From contig CAWFUP010000003.1 in the NCBI GenBank assembly GCA_963819075.1, positions 434,001-498,000 of the forward strand: a stretch of DNA of 64,000 nucleotides, given 5' to 3'. This document shows, piece after piece, positions 43,992 through 53,269 of the stretch (positions within the stretch are counted from its first letter, which is position 1; each line of letters starts with the position of its first letter). The position numbers and the translations under genes were made by a program. The stretch is from CAVQBJ01 sp963819075 (GTDB taxonomy: Bacteria; Actinomycetota; Thermoleophilia; Solirubrobacterales; Solirubrobacteraceae). The notes under the pieces are model-generated. The model did not search any database. It saw nothing but the letters and a program-made list of their open reading frames with translations, and was not told the DNA's origin.

Positions 43992-45287
43992 TCAGCCCGA
44001 CTGGTCGTCGCCGCCGGCCGCCGCCCGCTGGCGCAACCGCCAGGCCATGCGCGACTGCAGCGACCACAGCTCGATGAAGCCCGGCGAGGCCTGCTGGCTG
44101 AACAGCCCGCCCGACGCGCCGAACGAGGCGAGCGACTGGTCGTAGACCGCGTTTGGCGACTCGCGCGTGACGACTCGGGCGTGGCCCTTGAACAGCTTCA
44201 CCCCGATCGTGCCGGTGACCCGCGAGTTGACCGCGTCCATGTATGCGTCAAGGTCCGAACGCAGCGGCTCCCACCACAGCCCCGCGTACACCAGGTACGC
44301 CCACTGGCGGTCGAGCGCCGGCTTGAACTGGTTCTGGTGGATGGTGCCGACGAGCTTCTCGAGCTCGGCGTGGGCGGGCAGGATGATGGCCGCCGCGGGC
44401 ACCTCGTAGATGTCGCGCACCTTCAGGCCGACGATGCGGTCCTCGATGTGGTCGACGATGCCGACGCCGTGGCGAGCGCCCATCTCGGCCACTCGCTCGA
44501 GCAGCGCAACGATCTCCATGCGCTCGCCGTCGACCGACACCGGCACGCCCCGCTCGAAGCCGACCCTCACGGTCTCGGGCTCGTCGGGCGCCTCCTCAGG
44601 CCGCGTGACGAGCTGGAAGACGTCGTCCTCGGGCGCGTGGTCGAGGTCCTCGATCCAGCGCCCCTCCGAGGAGCGCCCCCAGAGGTTGTCGTCGATCGAG
44701 TAGGGAGCGGCCTCCGAGCCGCCTTTCACCGGGATGCCGTGCTCGCGCGCGTAGGCGACCTCCTCGTCGCGGCCCATCTGCCAGCCGCGCACCGGGGCGA
44801 TGATCTTCAGCTCGGGGGCGAGCGTGGCCACGGTGGCCTCGATGCGCACCTGGTCGTTGCCCTTGCCGGTGCACCCGTGGGCGATCGTGTCGCAGTCGCT
44901 GCGGCGCGCGTACTCGACGGCGAGCTTGGCGATGAGCGGCCGCCCGAGCGCGGTGAACAAGGGGTACCCAAGCCCGTAGATGCCGTTCGCCTTGATGGCG
45001 GGAACGACGAAGTCGCGGGCGAACTCCGCGCGCGCGTCGACGATGAACGAGTCGACGGCGCCGAGGCGACGGGCCTTGTCCTCGATGACGGCGTAGTCCT
45101 CGCCGGGCTGACCGAGGTTGACGGTCAGCGTGACCACCTCGGCCTCGTACTCGTCCTGGATCCACTTGAGCATCACGCTCGTATCCAGGCCGCCCGAATA
45201 GAGCAGCAGCACGCGGTGGACGTCCTCGGGCGCGGCCTCGTAGGAGGCGGTCTTGAGCAGGTGCGCGCGGGTGTGCTCCTCGGTCAC
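43992..45287 (-). CDS. argG: Argininosuccinate synthase
   Basis: 431 aa. Joins citrulline and aspartate with ATP. Visible: the ATP-pyrophosphatase loop LLLYSGGLDTSVMLKW near residue 28, HGCTGKGNDQVR (citrulline/ATP contacts), SIDDNLWGRSSEG and the C-terminal SRVTGTIGVKLFKG. The GTG at 45287 is nine bases after TAGGCT, so argG has its own leaderless promoter inside the arg cluster. The usual argF, argR and argH neighbours are missing. Confidence 0.96.
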   Translation of the reverse strand: MTEEHTRAHLLKTASYEAAPEDVHRVLLLYSGGLDTSVMLKWIQDEYEAEVVTLTVNLGQPGEDYAVIEDKARRLGAVDSFIVDARAEFARDFVVPAIKANGIYGLGYPLFTALGRPLIAKLAVEYARRSDCDTIAHGCTGKGNDQVRIEATVATLAPELKIIAPVRGWQMGRDEEVAYAREHGIPVKGGSEAAPYSIDDNLWGRSSEGRWIEDLDHAPEDDVFQLVTRPEEAPDEPETVRVGFERGVPVSVDGERMEIVALLERVAEMGARHGVGIVDHIEDRIVGLKVRDIYEVPAAAIILPAHAELEKLVGTIHQNQFKPALDRQWAYLVYAGLWWEPLRSDLDAYMDAVNSRVTGTIGVKLFKGHARVVTRESPNAVYDQSLASFGASGGLFSQQASPGFIELWSLQSRMAWRLRQRAAAGGDDQSG

Positions 45288-45296
45288 GGGCGCCGC

Positions 45297-45302
45297 AGCC
45301 TA
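45297..45302 (-). promoter_or_regulatory. Internal leaderless -10 (TAGGCT) of argG
   Basis: TAGGCT on the minus strand, nine bases before the argG GTG, in the 25-base gap after argD. Confidence 0.5.
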
Positions 45303-45312
45303 TCTCGCGCGC

Positions 45313-46467
45313 TCACCCGAGCGCCCGCTCCAGGCGCACGAGCGCCTCGTCGACCTCGGCCTCCGAGACGGTCAGCGGCGGCAGCAGCCGCACGGTCGTC
45401 GGGCCGGTCGCGTTCACGACGAGGCGCTCCTGCAGCAGCGCGCGGTGCACGACGTCGGGCGCCGGCACGTCGACCTCGGCGGCGAGCATCAGACCGCGCC
45501 CGCGCACGCTGAGGACATGCGGCAGCCGCTCCAGCCCGGAGTGCAGCCGCGCGCCGAGCTCGCGCACGCGCTCGAGCAGCGCCGCATCGTCGATGATGTC
45601 AAGCGCGGCGTTTGCGGCGGCGGCGATCACCGGCCCTCCGGCGAACGTCGAGCCGTGGTCGCCCGGGGCGAACACGTCGGCGAGTCGCGGCCCGGTGATG
45701 AGCGCTCCGATCGGCAGGCCGCCCCCGAGCGCTTTCGCACTCGTGATCGCGTCGGGCACCACGCCGATCTGCTCGTAGGCCCATAGCGTGCCAGTGCGAC
45801 CGAGCCCGCACTGGATCTCGTCGAACACGAGCGCCGCGCCCCGCGCGTCGCAGGCCGCGCGCGCCGCGGCGAGCAGATCGTCGGAGAGCACGTTCACCCC
45901 GCTCTCACCCTGGATCGGCTCCAGCAGCACCGCCGCCGTGCGCTCGTCGACGGCGGCGGTGATCGCCTCGGGCGTCGGTTCGACCGCCCGGAAGCCGGGA
46001 ACGAGCGGCGCGAACGGCGCCTGCTTGGCCTCCTGCGGCGTCGCCGACAGCGCGCCGTAGGTGCGCCCATGAAAGGCGTTGTGCACGACGACGACGTCGC
46101 CGCCCGCGCGCGCCTTGCGCACGAGCTTGATCGCCGCCTCGATCGCCTCCGCCCCGGAGTTGCAGAAGTACACCTTGCCGCCGAGCGAGCGGTCGGACAG
46201 CCGCGCGGCCAGGCGCATCGCCGGCTCGTTGTAGAAGAGGTTGGAGACGTGGATGAGCCGTCCGACCTGGTCGCGGACCGCCTCGACGACCGCCGGGTGG
46301 CAGTGCCCCACGTTCGTGACGCCGATCCCGCACAGGAAGTCGAGGTACTCGTTGCCCTCGTCGTCCCACAGCCGCGTGCCCTCGCCGCGCACGAACTCCA
46401 CCGGCTGACGCAGGTAGGACGAGGCCACGCTCGCGCGTTCGATCTCCTGAAGCGCCGAAAGGGTCAC
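45313..46467 (-). CDS. argD: Acetylornithine aminotransferase
   Basis: 384-aa class III PLP aminotransferase. DDEGNEYLDFLCGIGVTNVGH near the N-terminus, CNSGAEAIEAAIKLVRKA (phosphate site), AFHGRTYGALSAT, VFDEIQCGLGRTG and the PLP lysine in SAKALGGGLPIGA. It could also serve as succinyldiaminopimelate aminotransferase, as ArgD often does. The GTG at 46467 overlaps the argB stop as GTGA. Confidence 0.95.
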   Translation of the reverse strand: MTLSALQEIERASVASSYLRQPVEFVRGEGTRLWDDEGNEYLDFLCGIGVTNVGHCHPAVVEAVRDQVGRLIHVSNLFYNEPAMRLAARLSDRSLGGKVYFCNSGAEAIEAAIKLVRKARAGGDVVVVHNAFHGRTYGALSATPQEAKQAPFAPLVPGFRAVEPTPEAITAAVDERTAAVLLEPIQGESGVNVLSDDLLAAARAACDARGAALVFDEIQCGLGRTGTLWAYEQIGVVPDAITSAKALGGGLPIGALITGPRLADVFAPGDHGSTFAGGPVIAAAANAALDIIDDAALLERVRELGARLHSGLERLPHVLSVRGRGLMLAAEVDVPAPDVVHRALLQERLVVNATGPTTVRLLPPLTVSEAEVDEALVRLERALG

Positions 46468-47321
46468 GGCGTTCCCGAGGCGGCGGTGATCATCGTGCCC
46501 ACGCCGGCGTCGGTGAACAGCTCGAGCAGCAGCGAATGGGGCACGCGCCCGTCGACGATCACGGCCGAGTTGACGCCGCCGGCGATGGCGTCGAGGGCGG
46601 CCGCGAGCTTCGGGCGCATGCCGCCCTGCAGGTCGTCGAGCGCCGTGCGCACCTGCGCGTCGTCGGCCCGGGTGATGAGGCTCGTCGGGTCCTCGGGGTC
46701 GGCCAGCCAGCCGGCGACGTCGGTGAGGAAGACGACCTTGTAGGCCCCGAGCGTGCGCGCGATCGCACCGGCCGCCTCGTCGGCGTTGATGTTGTAGGAG
46801 TTGCCCTCGCGGTCGGCGCCGACCGACGCCACGACCGGGATGTAATCGCTGGCGATGTGCAGCAGCACGTCGGTGTCGACGCGGTCGATCCGCCCGACGA
46901 AGCCGATGTCCTCGCCCCCGGGCGCCGAGCGGCGCGAGACGCGAAACAGCGAGCCGTCGTCGCCGCACAGGCCGACCGCCGGCTGGCCGTGGCGGTTCAG
47001 GCGCAGGACGATCTCCTTGTTGACCTTTCCGACGAGGACCATCTTGGCCACCTCGACGGTCTCGGCGTCCGAGACGCGCAGGCCGGAGACGAACTGCACC
47101 GGAAGGCCGAGGCGGTCCATGTAGGCGGTGATCTCCGGGCCGCCGCCGTGGACGACGATCGGGTTCAGGCCGACGTACTTGAGCAGCACGACGTCGCGCG
47201 CGAAGTCCTCGCGCAGCGCGTCGTCCTCCATCGCCGCGCCGCCGTACTTGATGACCACCGTCTTACCGTGGAACTCCCGGATGTAGGGGAGCGCCTCGAG
47301 GAGCGTGCCGACGTCTCTCAC
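46464..47321 (-). CDS. argB: N-acetylglutamate kinase
   Basis: 285 aa, amino-acid-kinase fold. Phosphorylates N-acetylglutamate. Marks: VVIKYGGAAMEDDAL (ATP site Lys), NPIVVHGGGPEI, FVSGLRVSDAETVEVA, NKEIVLRLNRHGQPAVGL and NINADEAAGAIARTL. A long N-terminal helix (LLEALPYIREFHG) of the arginine-sensitive hexameric type is present, so feedback inhibition by arginine is likely. GTG start overlaps the argJ stop. Confidence 0.96.
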   Translation of the reverse strand: MRDVGTLLEALPYIREFHGKTVVIKYGGAAMEDDALREDFARDVVLLKYVGLNPIVVHGGGPEITAYMDRLGLPVQFVSGLRVSDAETVEVAKMVLVGKVNKEIVLRLNRHGQPAVGLCGDDGSLFRVSRRSAPGGEDIGFVGRIDRVDTDVLLHIASDYIPVVASVGADREGNSYNINADEAAGAIARTLGAYKVVFLTDVAGWLADPEDPTSLITRADDAQVRTALDDLQGGMRPKLAAALDAIAGGVNSAVIVDGRVPHSLLLELFTDAGVGTMITAASGTP

Positions 47322-48559
47322 GTCGTGTACTCCGCGTTGATGGTCACGTAGCCGTGCCCGAGGTCGGAGAAGAAGACCTCGGTCTCGGCCCCCTCACCGG
47401 GCAGGCCGATCTCGTACTCGACCTCGGAGCCACCGACGGCCTGGGCGAGCGCGTCGGCGTCGAACGGGATCGCACCGCCGGCCGCGCACACCTGCACACC
47501 CTCGATGTGCACGTCGAGCGGCAGCGGCGCCGTCCCCGGCAGCGCGGCCCCGACCGCCTGCACGATCCGGCCCCAGTTCGGGTCGCCGCCGTACAGCGCC
47601 GTCTTGACAAGGGGGGAGTTGGCCACGGCCCGAGCGACCGCCTCCACGCCCCGAAGGTCGCCACCCCGCACGACGATACGGCCGACTCGGCGGGCTCCCT
47701 CGCCATCGCGGACGAGCAGGAGCGCCAGCTGGCGCAGCAGCGCGTCGAGCGCCTCGCCGAAGCGGCCCTCGTCCTCGGACTCGGGCTCGATGCGCACGCC
47801 GCTCGTGCCGCTGGCCATCAGGATCGCCGTGTCGTTCGTCGACAGCTGGCCGTCCACCGACACGCGGTCGAAGGAGCGCTTGACGCACACGCCGAGCAGC
47901 AGGTCGGCGGTCTCGGGCGACAGCGCCGCATCGGTTTGCACGAAGCACAGCATCGTCGCGAAGCGCGGCGAGATCATCCCGGCGCCCTTGCACTGGGCGC
48001 TCAGGCGCACCGTGCCGCTCGGCAGCGTGACCTCCAGATGAGCGCGCTTGTCGAGCGCGTCGGTCGTCTTGATCGCCTCGGCGAAGTCGCCGTCGCCGTC
48101 GGCGCGCAGCCCCTCGGAGACCGCGCGCAGCCCGGAGACGATGCGGTCGGTGGGCAGGGCCACGCCGATGACGCCCGTGGAGGCGACGGCAACCCGGTCG
48201 GGGTCGACCCGCGCCACGATGCCGCCGGCGCCCTGGGACTTGGCCGCGTCGTCGACGCCGCGCCGCCCGGTGGCCGCGTTCGCGTTGCCCGAGTTGGCCA
48301 CGACCGCCCGCAGCGCGTCGAGGCGGCAACGCTCCTGGCAGAGGATCACCGGCCCGGCGAGCACGCCGCTGTCGCAGAAGCGCGCGGCGCTCGTCGCGTC
48401 CGCGGCATCGCACACGAGCAGCCCGAGGTCGAGCGCGCCGTCGTCCTTGATGCCGCAGGCGACGCCGGCGGCGCGGAAGCCGCCGGGCAGTCCTGCGTCG
48501 GGCGCAAGCTCGACGATGTGCCCGGGGCGCGGGACCCAGCGGGAGTCGAAGAAGCTCAC
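47318..48559 (-). CDS. argJ: Bifunctional ornithine acetyltransferase/N-acetylglutamate synthase
   Basis: 413-aa Ntn-fold enzyme that recycles the acetyl group from acetylornithine. The autocleavage site is KGAGMISPRFATMLCF, with the Thr nucleophile in ATML near residue 180; VANSGNANAATG, SFDRVSVDGQLSTNDT and GGDPNWGRI are conserved. The sequence after GMI is SPRF rather than the more common APNM, a mild variation. Starts with GTG overlapping the argC stop by four bases. Confidence 0.95.
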   Translation of the reverse strand: MSFFDSRWVPRPGHIVELAPDAGLPGGFRAAGVACGIKDDGALDLGLLVCDAADATSAARFCDSGVLAGPVILCQERCRLDALRAVVANSGNANAATGRRGVDDAAKSQGAGGIVARVDPDRVAVASTGVIGVALPTDRIVSGLRAVSEGLRADGDGDFAEAIKTTDALDKRAHLEVTLPSGTVRLSAQCKGAGMISPRFATMLCFVQTDAALSPETADLLLGVCVKRSFDRVSVDGQLSTNDTAILMASGTSGVRIEPESEDEGRFGEALDALLRQLALLLVRDGEGARRVGRIVVRGGDLRGVEAVARAVANSPLVKTALYGGDPNWGRIVQAVGAALPGTAPLPLDVHIEGVQVCAAGGAIPFDADALAQAVGGSEVEYEIGLPGEGAETEVFFSDLGHGYVTINAEYTT

Positions 48560-49614
48560 GCCAGCCCCATCGTCTCGGGCCGGCCGAACATGAGGTTGAG
48601 GTTCTGCACGGCCTGGGAGGACGTGCCCTTCCAGAGGTTGTCGATCGCCGCGAACACGAGCACCTTGCCCGTGTGGGTGTCCGCGACCGCCTGGATGCGG
48701 CAGATGTTCGTCTCGCGGACGTCGCGCACGCCGGGCGGGCTCGTCGTGAGCTCGACGAACGGCTCATCCTCGTACGCGGCGGCGAACAGCCCGGCGAGCT
48801 CGTCGGCGATCACGGGGCGCGTGGGCGTCACGTAGGCGCTCGTCAGCTGGCCCTGGTCGAACGGCGCGAGGTGGGGCTGGAACTGGAGCTTCACGTCGGT
48901 CCCGAGGAGCGCAAGCTGCTCCTCCATCTCCGGCGTGTGGCGATGCCCGGCCACCTTGTAGGGGGCGATGTTCTCGCCCGCGAAGGAGAAGTGCGTCGTG
49001 AGGCTTGGCGTGCGCCCGGCACCGGCCACCCCCTGCTTGGCATCGACGATCACGTCGTCGATGAGTCCGGCGCGCGCGAGCGGCGCGAGCGACAGCAGCG
49101 TCGCCGTCGGGTAGCAGCCGGGATTGGCCACGAGCCGCGCATCGGCGATGCGCTCGCGATGCAGCTCGGTGAGCCCGTAGGCGGAGTGCTGCAGGTGCTG
49201 CGGGTGCGGGTGCGGTCCGTACCAGTCCTCATAGGTCTGCAGCTCGGCGAGGCGGTAGTCGGCGCTCAGGTCGACGACCCGCACGCCGCGCTCGAGCAAC
49301 TCGTGCACGACCGCCGCGGCGGCCGCGTGCGGATAGGCCACGATCGCCGCGTCGACATCGGCGTGGCGGTCGAGGTCGAGCTCCTCCAGTACCAACGGCA
49401 CGCGGTAGCGCGGATACAGATCGGACAGCAGCTGACCGGCCTCGGCGCGCGCGGTGATCGTGGTCAGCTCGAACTCGGGGTGGCGCCAGATGAGGTCGGC
49501 GGCGAGCGCGCCGGCGAACCCGCTTGCCCCGGCGACTAAGACACGGACACGGCCGGGGGGGCGGGCGGGATTCTGATCACCGGCCGCGTGGCCGGCTCCG
49601 CCACCCCTAGGCAC
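48556..49614 (-). CDS. argC: N-acetyl-gamma-glutamyl-phosphate reductase
   Basis: About 352 aa. NADP-binding VAGASGFAGALAADLIWRHP, the catalytic Cys in VANPGCYPTATLLSL, and GVAGAGRTP plus HRHTPEMEEQL typical of ArgC. The start is uncertain: the usual N-terminus (VRVLVAGASG) has no ATG/GTG/TTG at its head. The nearest in-frame option is a GTG at 49614 that overlaps the pheT stop and adds about 20 Pro/Gly-rich residues. A run of eight G (plus strand, near 49555-49562) lies in between and could hide an indel. Confidence 0.9.
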   Translation of the reverse strand: MPRGGGAGHAAGDQNPARPPGRVRVLVAGASGFAGALAADLIWRHPEFELTTITARAEAGQLLSDLYPRYRVPLVLEELDLDRHADVDAAIVAYPHAAAAAVVHELLERGVRVVDLSADYRLAELQTYEDWYGPHPHPQHLQHSAYGLTELHRERIADARLVANPGCYPTATLLSLAPLARAGLIDDVIVDAKQGVAGAGRTPSLTTHFSFAGENIAPYKVAGHRHTPEMEEQLALLGTDVKLQFQPHLAPFDQGQLTSAYVTPTRPVIADELAGLFAAAYEDEPFVELTTSPPGVRDVRETNICRIQAVADTHTGKVLVFAAIDNLWKGTSSQAVQNLNLMFGRPETMGLA

Positions 49615-52092
49615 GCAGCTCACCCCCGAGCTCACTCGAGACGGCCGCGACGATCCGCTCGCGCAGCGGCACGACGTCGGCATCGGTCAGCGTGCGCTCG
49701 GGCGAGCGGAACGACAGCGCGAGGGCGAGCGAGCGGCGCCCCTCCCCCACCTGCGGGCCGCTGTAGACGTCGAACACGCGGGCGTCGTCGAGGAGCTTGC
49801 CGGCGGCCTCGCGCACGACCGACAGCACGCGTGCCGCCGGAACCTCGGCGTCGAGCACCACGGCGAGGTCCTCGCGCAGTGCCGGGAAGCCGATCAGGTC
49901 GTCGTAGCGCGTCTCGTGCGGGGCGGCCTCGATGAGCGCGTCGAGATCGATCTCGAACGCGGCCCCGCCGTCGAGATCCCACTCGCGCGCGACGAGCGGG
50001 TGCAGCTCGCCGAGCCCAGCCGATGGGCGCCTCCGCTGCGAGGACGGTCGCGCTGCGCGCCGGATGCAGGAAGGGCTGCGTCGCCTCCACCACGTCGACG
50101 CGCACCCGCAGCGCCGCGGCGAGCGCCTCGAGGATGCCCTTGACCGCGAAGAAGTCCGCGCGCGGCGGCGCGGGCGCGCCCCAGGTCGGCGGCGCGAGCC
50201 GCCCGCTCGCGAGCACGCCGAGCGCGCGGCGCTCGTCGGGCAGGCGTTCGTCGCGGCGGCTCGCTTGCGCGTGGACGGCCGCATCCGCGGCGTCGCGCGC
50301 ACCGAAGACGGTCCCTGTCTCGAACATGGCGAGGTCGACGGCGCCATGGGCGACGTTGTGGCGCGCGATGTCGAGCAGCGAGCCGAGCAGCGTCGGGCGC
50401 AGCAGCGACTGGTCGCCGGACATCGGGTTCTGCAGCTCGACGGCCCGGCGGCGCTTGTCCTCGGGGGGCAGCCGGAGTCGGTCGAGCAGGGACGGCGCCG
50501 TGAACGTCCAGCCGACGACCTCGTGCAGCCCGCGGCCGACGAGGGCGTCGGCGGCCCGGCGGCGCAGGCGCTGCTCGCGGGAGAGGACGCCGTAGGCGTC
50601 GCGGCGCTTGGGCAGCGTCGCCGGCAGGCGCTCGAGCCCGTCGATGCGGCTGACCTCCTCGATGAGGTCGGCCTCACGGGTGACGTCGGCGCGGCGCGCG
50701 GCCGGCACGGTGACGTCGAGCCCGTCCTCGGCCGTACTCGTGGCGAAATCCAGCGACGCGAGGATCTCGGCCTGGCGCTCGCGAGGCGATGGGCGCCCCC
50801 AGCAGGCCTTTCACCCGATCCTCGCGCAGGCGGATCGTCTGCGGGGCCGGTCCCGGCCCGCCGAGGTCGATCGTCCCGGGGACGAGGCGGGCGCCGGTGA
50901 GCTCGAGCATCAGGCGCGTGGCCACGGCCTGGGCGTACATCGCCTGCTCGGGCTGAAGGCCCTTCTCGAAGCGGCCGCTCGCCTCGCTGCGCAGCGCGAG
51001 CGTCCACGACGTGCGGTGGATGTTCGGCCCGTCCCACGTGGCCGCCTCCATGAGCACGCGCGTCGTGTCGGGCGCGACCTCCGAGCGGGCGCCGCCCATA
51101 ACGCCGGCGATGCTCGTCGGCCCCTCGTCGTCCTCGATGAGGACCATCTGAGCGTCGAGCGTGCGCGTCTGGCCGTCGAGCGTCTCGATCGGCTCGCCCG
51201 CGTTGGCGCGGCGCACGACGAGGTGCCCTCCGGCCACGCGATCGAAGTCGAAGGCGTGCAGCGGCTGGCCGGTGAGCAGCATCACGTAGTTGGTGATGTC
51301 GACGACGTTGTTGATCGGGCGCTGCCCGGCGGCGCTCAGGCGCGCCTTCAGCCACAGCGGCGAGGGGGCGATCGTGACGCCCTCGAAGAGGCGGGCGGTG
51401 AAGCGCGGGCAGAGGTCGGGGTCGGCGACCTCGATCTTGACGCCGGCGACGTCGCCGCCACGTGCCCCGAACGGGGTATCGCTGCCCGGGTCCTCGAGCC
51501 AGGGCGGCGACGCGAGCGGCGCGCCGGTCGCCGCGTGCAGCTCGCGGGCGACGGCGTAGACGGCGAGGCAGTCGGGCCGGTTGGGGGTGATCTCGAGCTC
51601 GAGCACCTCGGTGGCGATCGGCAGCACGTCGGCCAGCGGCGTGCCCGGGGCCAGCTCGGCGTCGAGGACGACCTCGTCGAGCACGATGATGCCGGCGTGG
51701 TCGCCGCCGATCGCCAGCTCGTCCTCGGCCAGGATCATGCCTTGCGATTCGATGCCGCGCAGCTTCGCCGCCTTCAGTTTCGTGCCGTCGGGCATCACCG
51801 CGCCGGGGCGGGCGACGGCGACCGTCTGCCCGGCGGCGACGTTCGGGGCGCCGCAGACGATCGTGGCCGGCGCTCCGTCGCCGAGCTCGACCTGGCAGAC
51901 ACGCAGGCGATCGGCGTCCGGATGGGGTTCGGCCTTGGTGACGCGGCCGACGACGAAGTGCCCGACGGCCGCGACGCCGTGGTGGTGGATGGCCTCGACC
52001 TTCGTGCCGGTCATCGTCAGGCGCTCCTCGATCCCGCGGGCGTCGAGGGGTGGGTTGCAGTACTCGCGCAGCCAGTTGAGGGGGACTCTCAT
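49607..52092 (-). CDS. pheT: Phenylalanyl-tRNA synthetase beta subunit, two frameshifts
   Basis: Homology runs from MRVPLNWLREYCNPPLD through the tRNA-binding OB domain (VGRVTKAEPHPDADRLRVCQ), B3/B4 (NRPDCLAVYAVARELHA, NVVDITNYVMLLTGQPLHA), B5, the core (GLERLPATLPKRRDAYGVLS) and the FDX-ACB end (PALREDLAVVLDAEVP to SSELGGELRA). The reading frame changes twice: near 50778-50785, after LLGAPIAS, and near 50013-50017, after EAPIGW, each explained by one surplus base (2486 nt is 3n+2). Corrected length would be about 827 aa. As the gene is essential, sequencing or assembly error is the likely cause. Confidence 0.93.
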
Positions 52093-52110
52093 GCGGGCGG
52101 CTCCGCGCAG

Positions 52111-52159
52111 GGGGTGCACGTCCTTACTTCGAACATGTCATGGAAAGGACGTGCACCCC
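52111..52159. repeat. 15-bp perfect inverted repeat between pheS and pheT
   Basis: GGGGTGCACGTCCTT (52111-52125) and AAGGACGTGCACCCC (52145-52159) pair perfectly around a 19-base loop. The stem begins one base after the pheS stop and ends 18 bases before the pheT ATG (minus strand). No T run follows. It could act as an attenuator, an mRNA processing site or a partial transcript barrier between the two subunits. Confidence 0.85.
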
Positions 52160-53269
52160 TCATCCGAACTGCTCCAGGAAACGCAGGTCGTTGTCGTAAT
52201 AGAGGCGCAGGTCGGGGACGCCGTGCTTGAGCATGGCGATGCGCTCGACGCCCATGCCCCAGGCGAAGCCCTGCACCCTCTCGGGGTCGTAGGCGGGGTC
52301 GTCGACGTAGGAGTAGACGTTGGGGTCGACCTCGCCGGCGCCGAGGATCTCCAGCCAGCCCTCGCCCTTGCAGAGCGGGCAGCGCGCGCCGTCGCGCAGG
52401 AAGCCCTCACCGGAGCAGTGAAAGCAGGACACGTCGACCTCGACGCTCGGCTCGGTGAAGGGGAAGAAGTGCGGACGCAGGCGCACCTCGCGCTGCTCGC
52501 CGAACACGGCGCGGGCGAAGGCGAGCAGCGTGCCCTTCAGGTCGGCGAGCGTGATGTCCTCGTCGACGGCCAGGCCCTCGATCTGGTGGAACTGCGGCGT
52601 GTGGGTGGCGTCGCTGTCGGGGCGGTAGACGCGCCCGGGGATGACGACGTACAGCGGCGGCGGGTGCGCCTCCATCGCGCGCACCTGCATCGGCGAGGTG
52701 TGCGTGCGCAGCACGACGTCGGAGGCGTAGCCGCGCAGCATGTCGGCCGCTTCGTCCGCGACCGTGCCCGCTGGACGCACGTAGAACGTGTCGGTGAGCG
52801 CCCGCGCCGGATGGTTGGGGCTGTGGTTCAGCGCGTCGAAGTTGTAGTGCACGAGCTCGACCTCGCGGCCCTCGAGCACGGTGAAGCCGAGGCCGAGGAA
52901 GATGTCCTCGAGCTCGCGCTGGGTGGCGGTGAGCAGGTGCAGGCGGCCGACCGGCTGCGGCGGCGTGCCGGGCAGCGTGACGTCGACGCGGTCGGCGATG
53001 AGGCGCTCGTCGAGCTCGCGCGCATCGAGGTCCGCGGCCCGGTCGGCCAGCAGCGCCTCCAGGGCCTGGCGGGCCTCGTTGGCGGCCCGGCCGACGGCGC
53101 CGCGCTCCTCCGGGGGCAGCTCGGCGACGCCGCGCAGCAGCTGGGGCAGCTCGGCGCGGCGGCCGAGGTAGCGCACCCGCGCCTCCTCGAGCGCCTCGCT
53201 GCCCGTCGCCTGGACGATCGCCTGCTCGGCCTCGGCGCGCAGCTCGGCGATGCGGTCCAGGACGGTCAT
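52160..53269 (-). CDS. pheS: Phenylalanyl-tRNA synthetase alpha subunit
   Basis: 369 aa, class II synthetase. N-terminal coiled coil (residues 1-85), motif 2 region GRVYRPDSDATHTPQFHQIEG (quoted ends: GRVYRPDSDATHTPQF, HQIEGLAVDED), FFPFTEPSVEVDV and motif 3 GFAWGMGVERIAML. Between them is a four-cysteine zinc-binding-like insert, SCFHCSGEGF...CPLCKGEGW, known from a subset of bacterial PheS. The ATG overlaps the trmH stop by four bases. Confidence 0.97.
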   Translation of the reverse strand: MTVLDRIAELRAEAEQAIVQATGSEALEEARVRYLGRRAELPQLLRGVAELPPEERGAVGRAANEARQALEALLADRAADLDARELDERLIADRVDVTLPGTPPQPVGRLHLLTATQRELEDIFLGLGFTVLEGREVELVHYNFDALNHSPNHPARALTDTFYVRPAGTVADEAADMLRGYASDVVLRTHTSPMQVRAMEAHPPPLYVVIPGRVYRPDSDATHTPQFHQIEGLAVDEDITLADLKGTLLAFARAVFGEQREVRLRPHFFPFTEPSVEVDVSCFHCSGEGFLRDGARCPLCKGEGWLEILGAGEVDPNVYSYVDDPAYDPERVQGFAWGMGVERIAMLKHGVPDLRLYYDNDLRFLEQFG

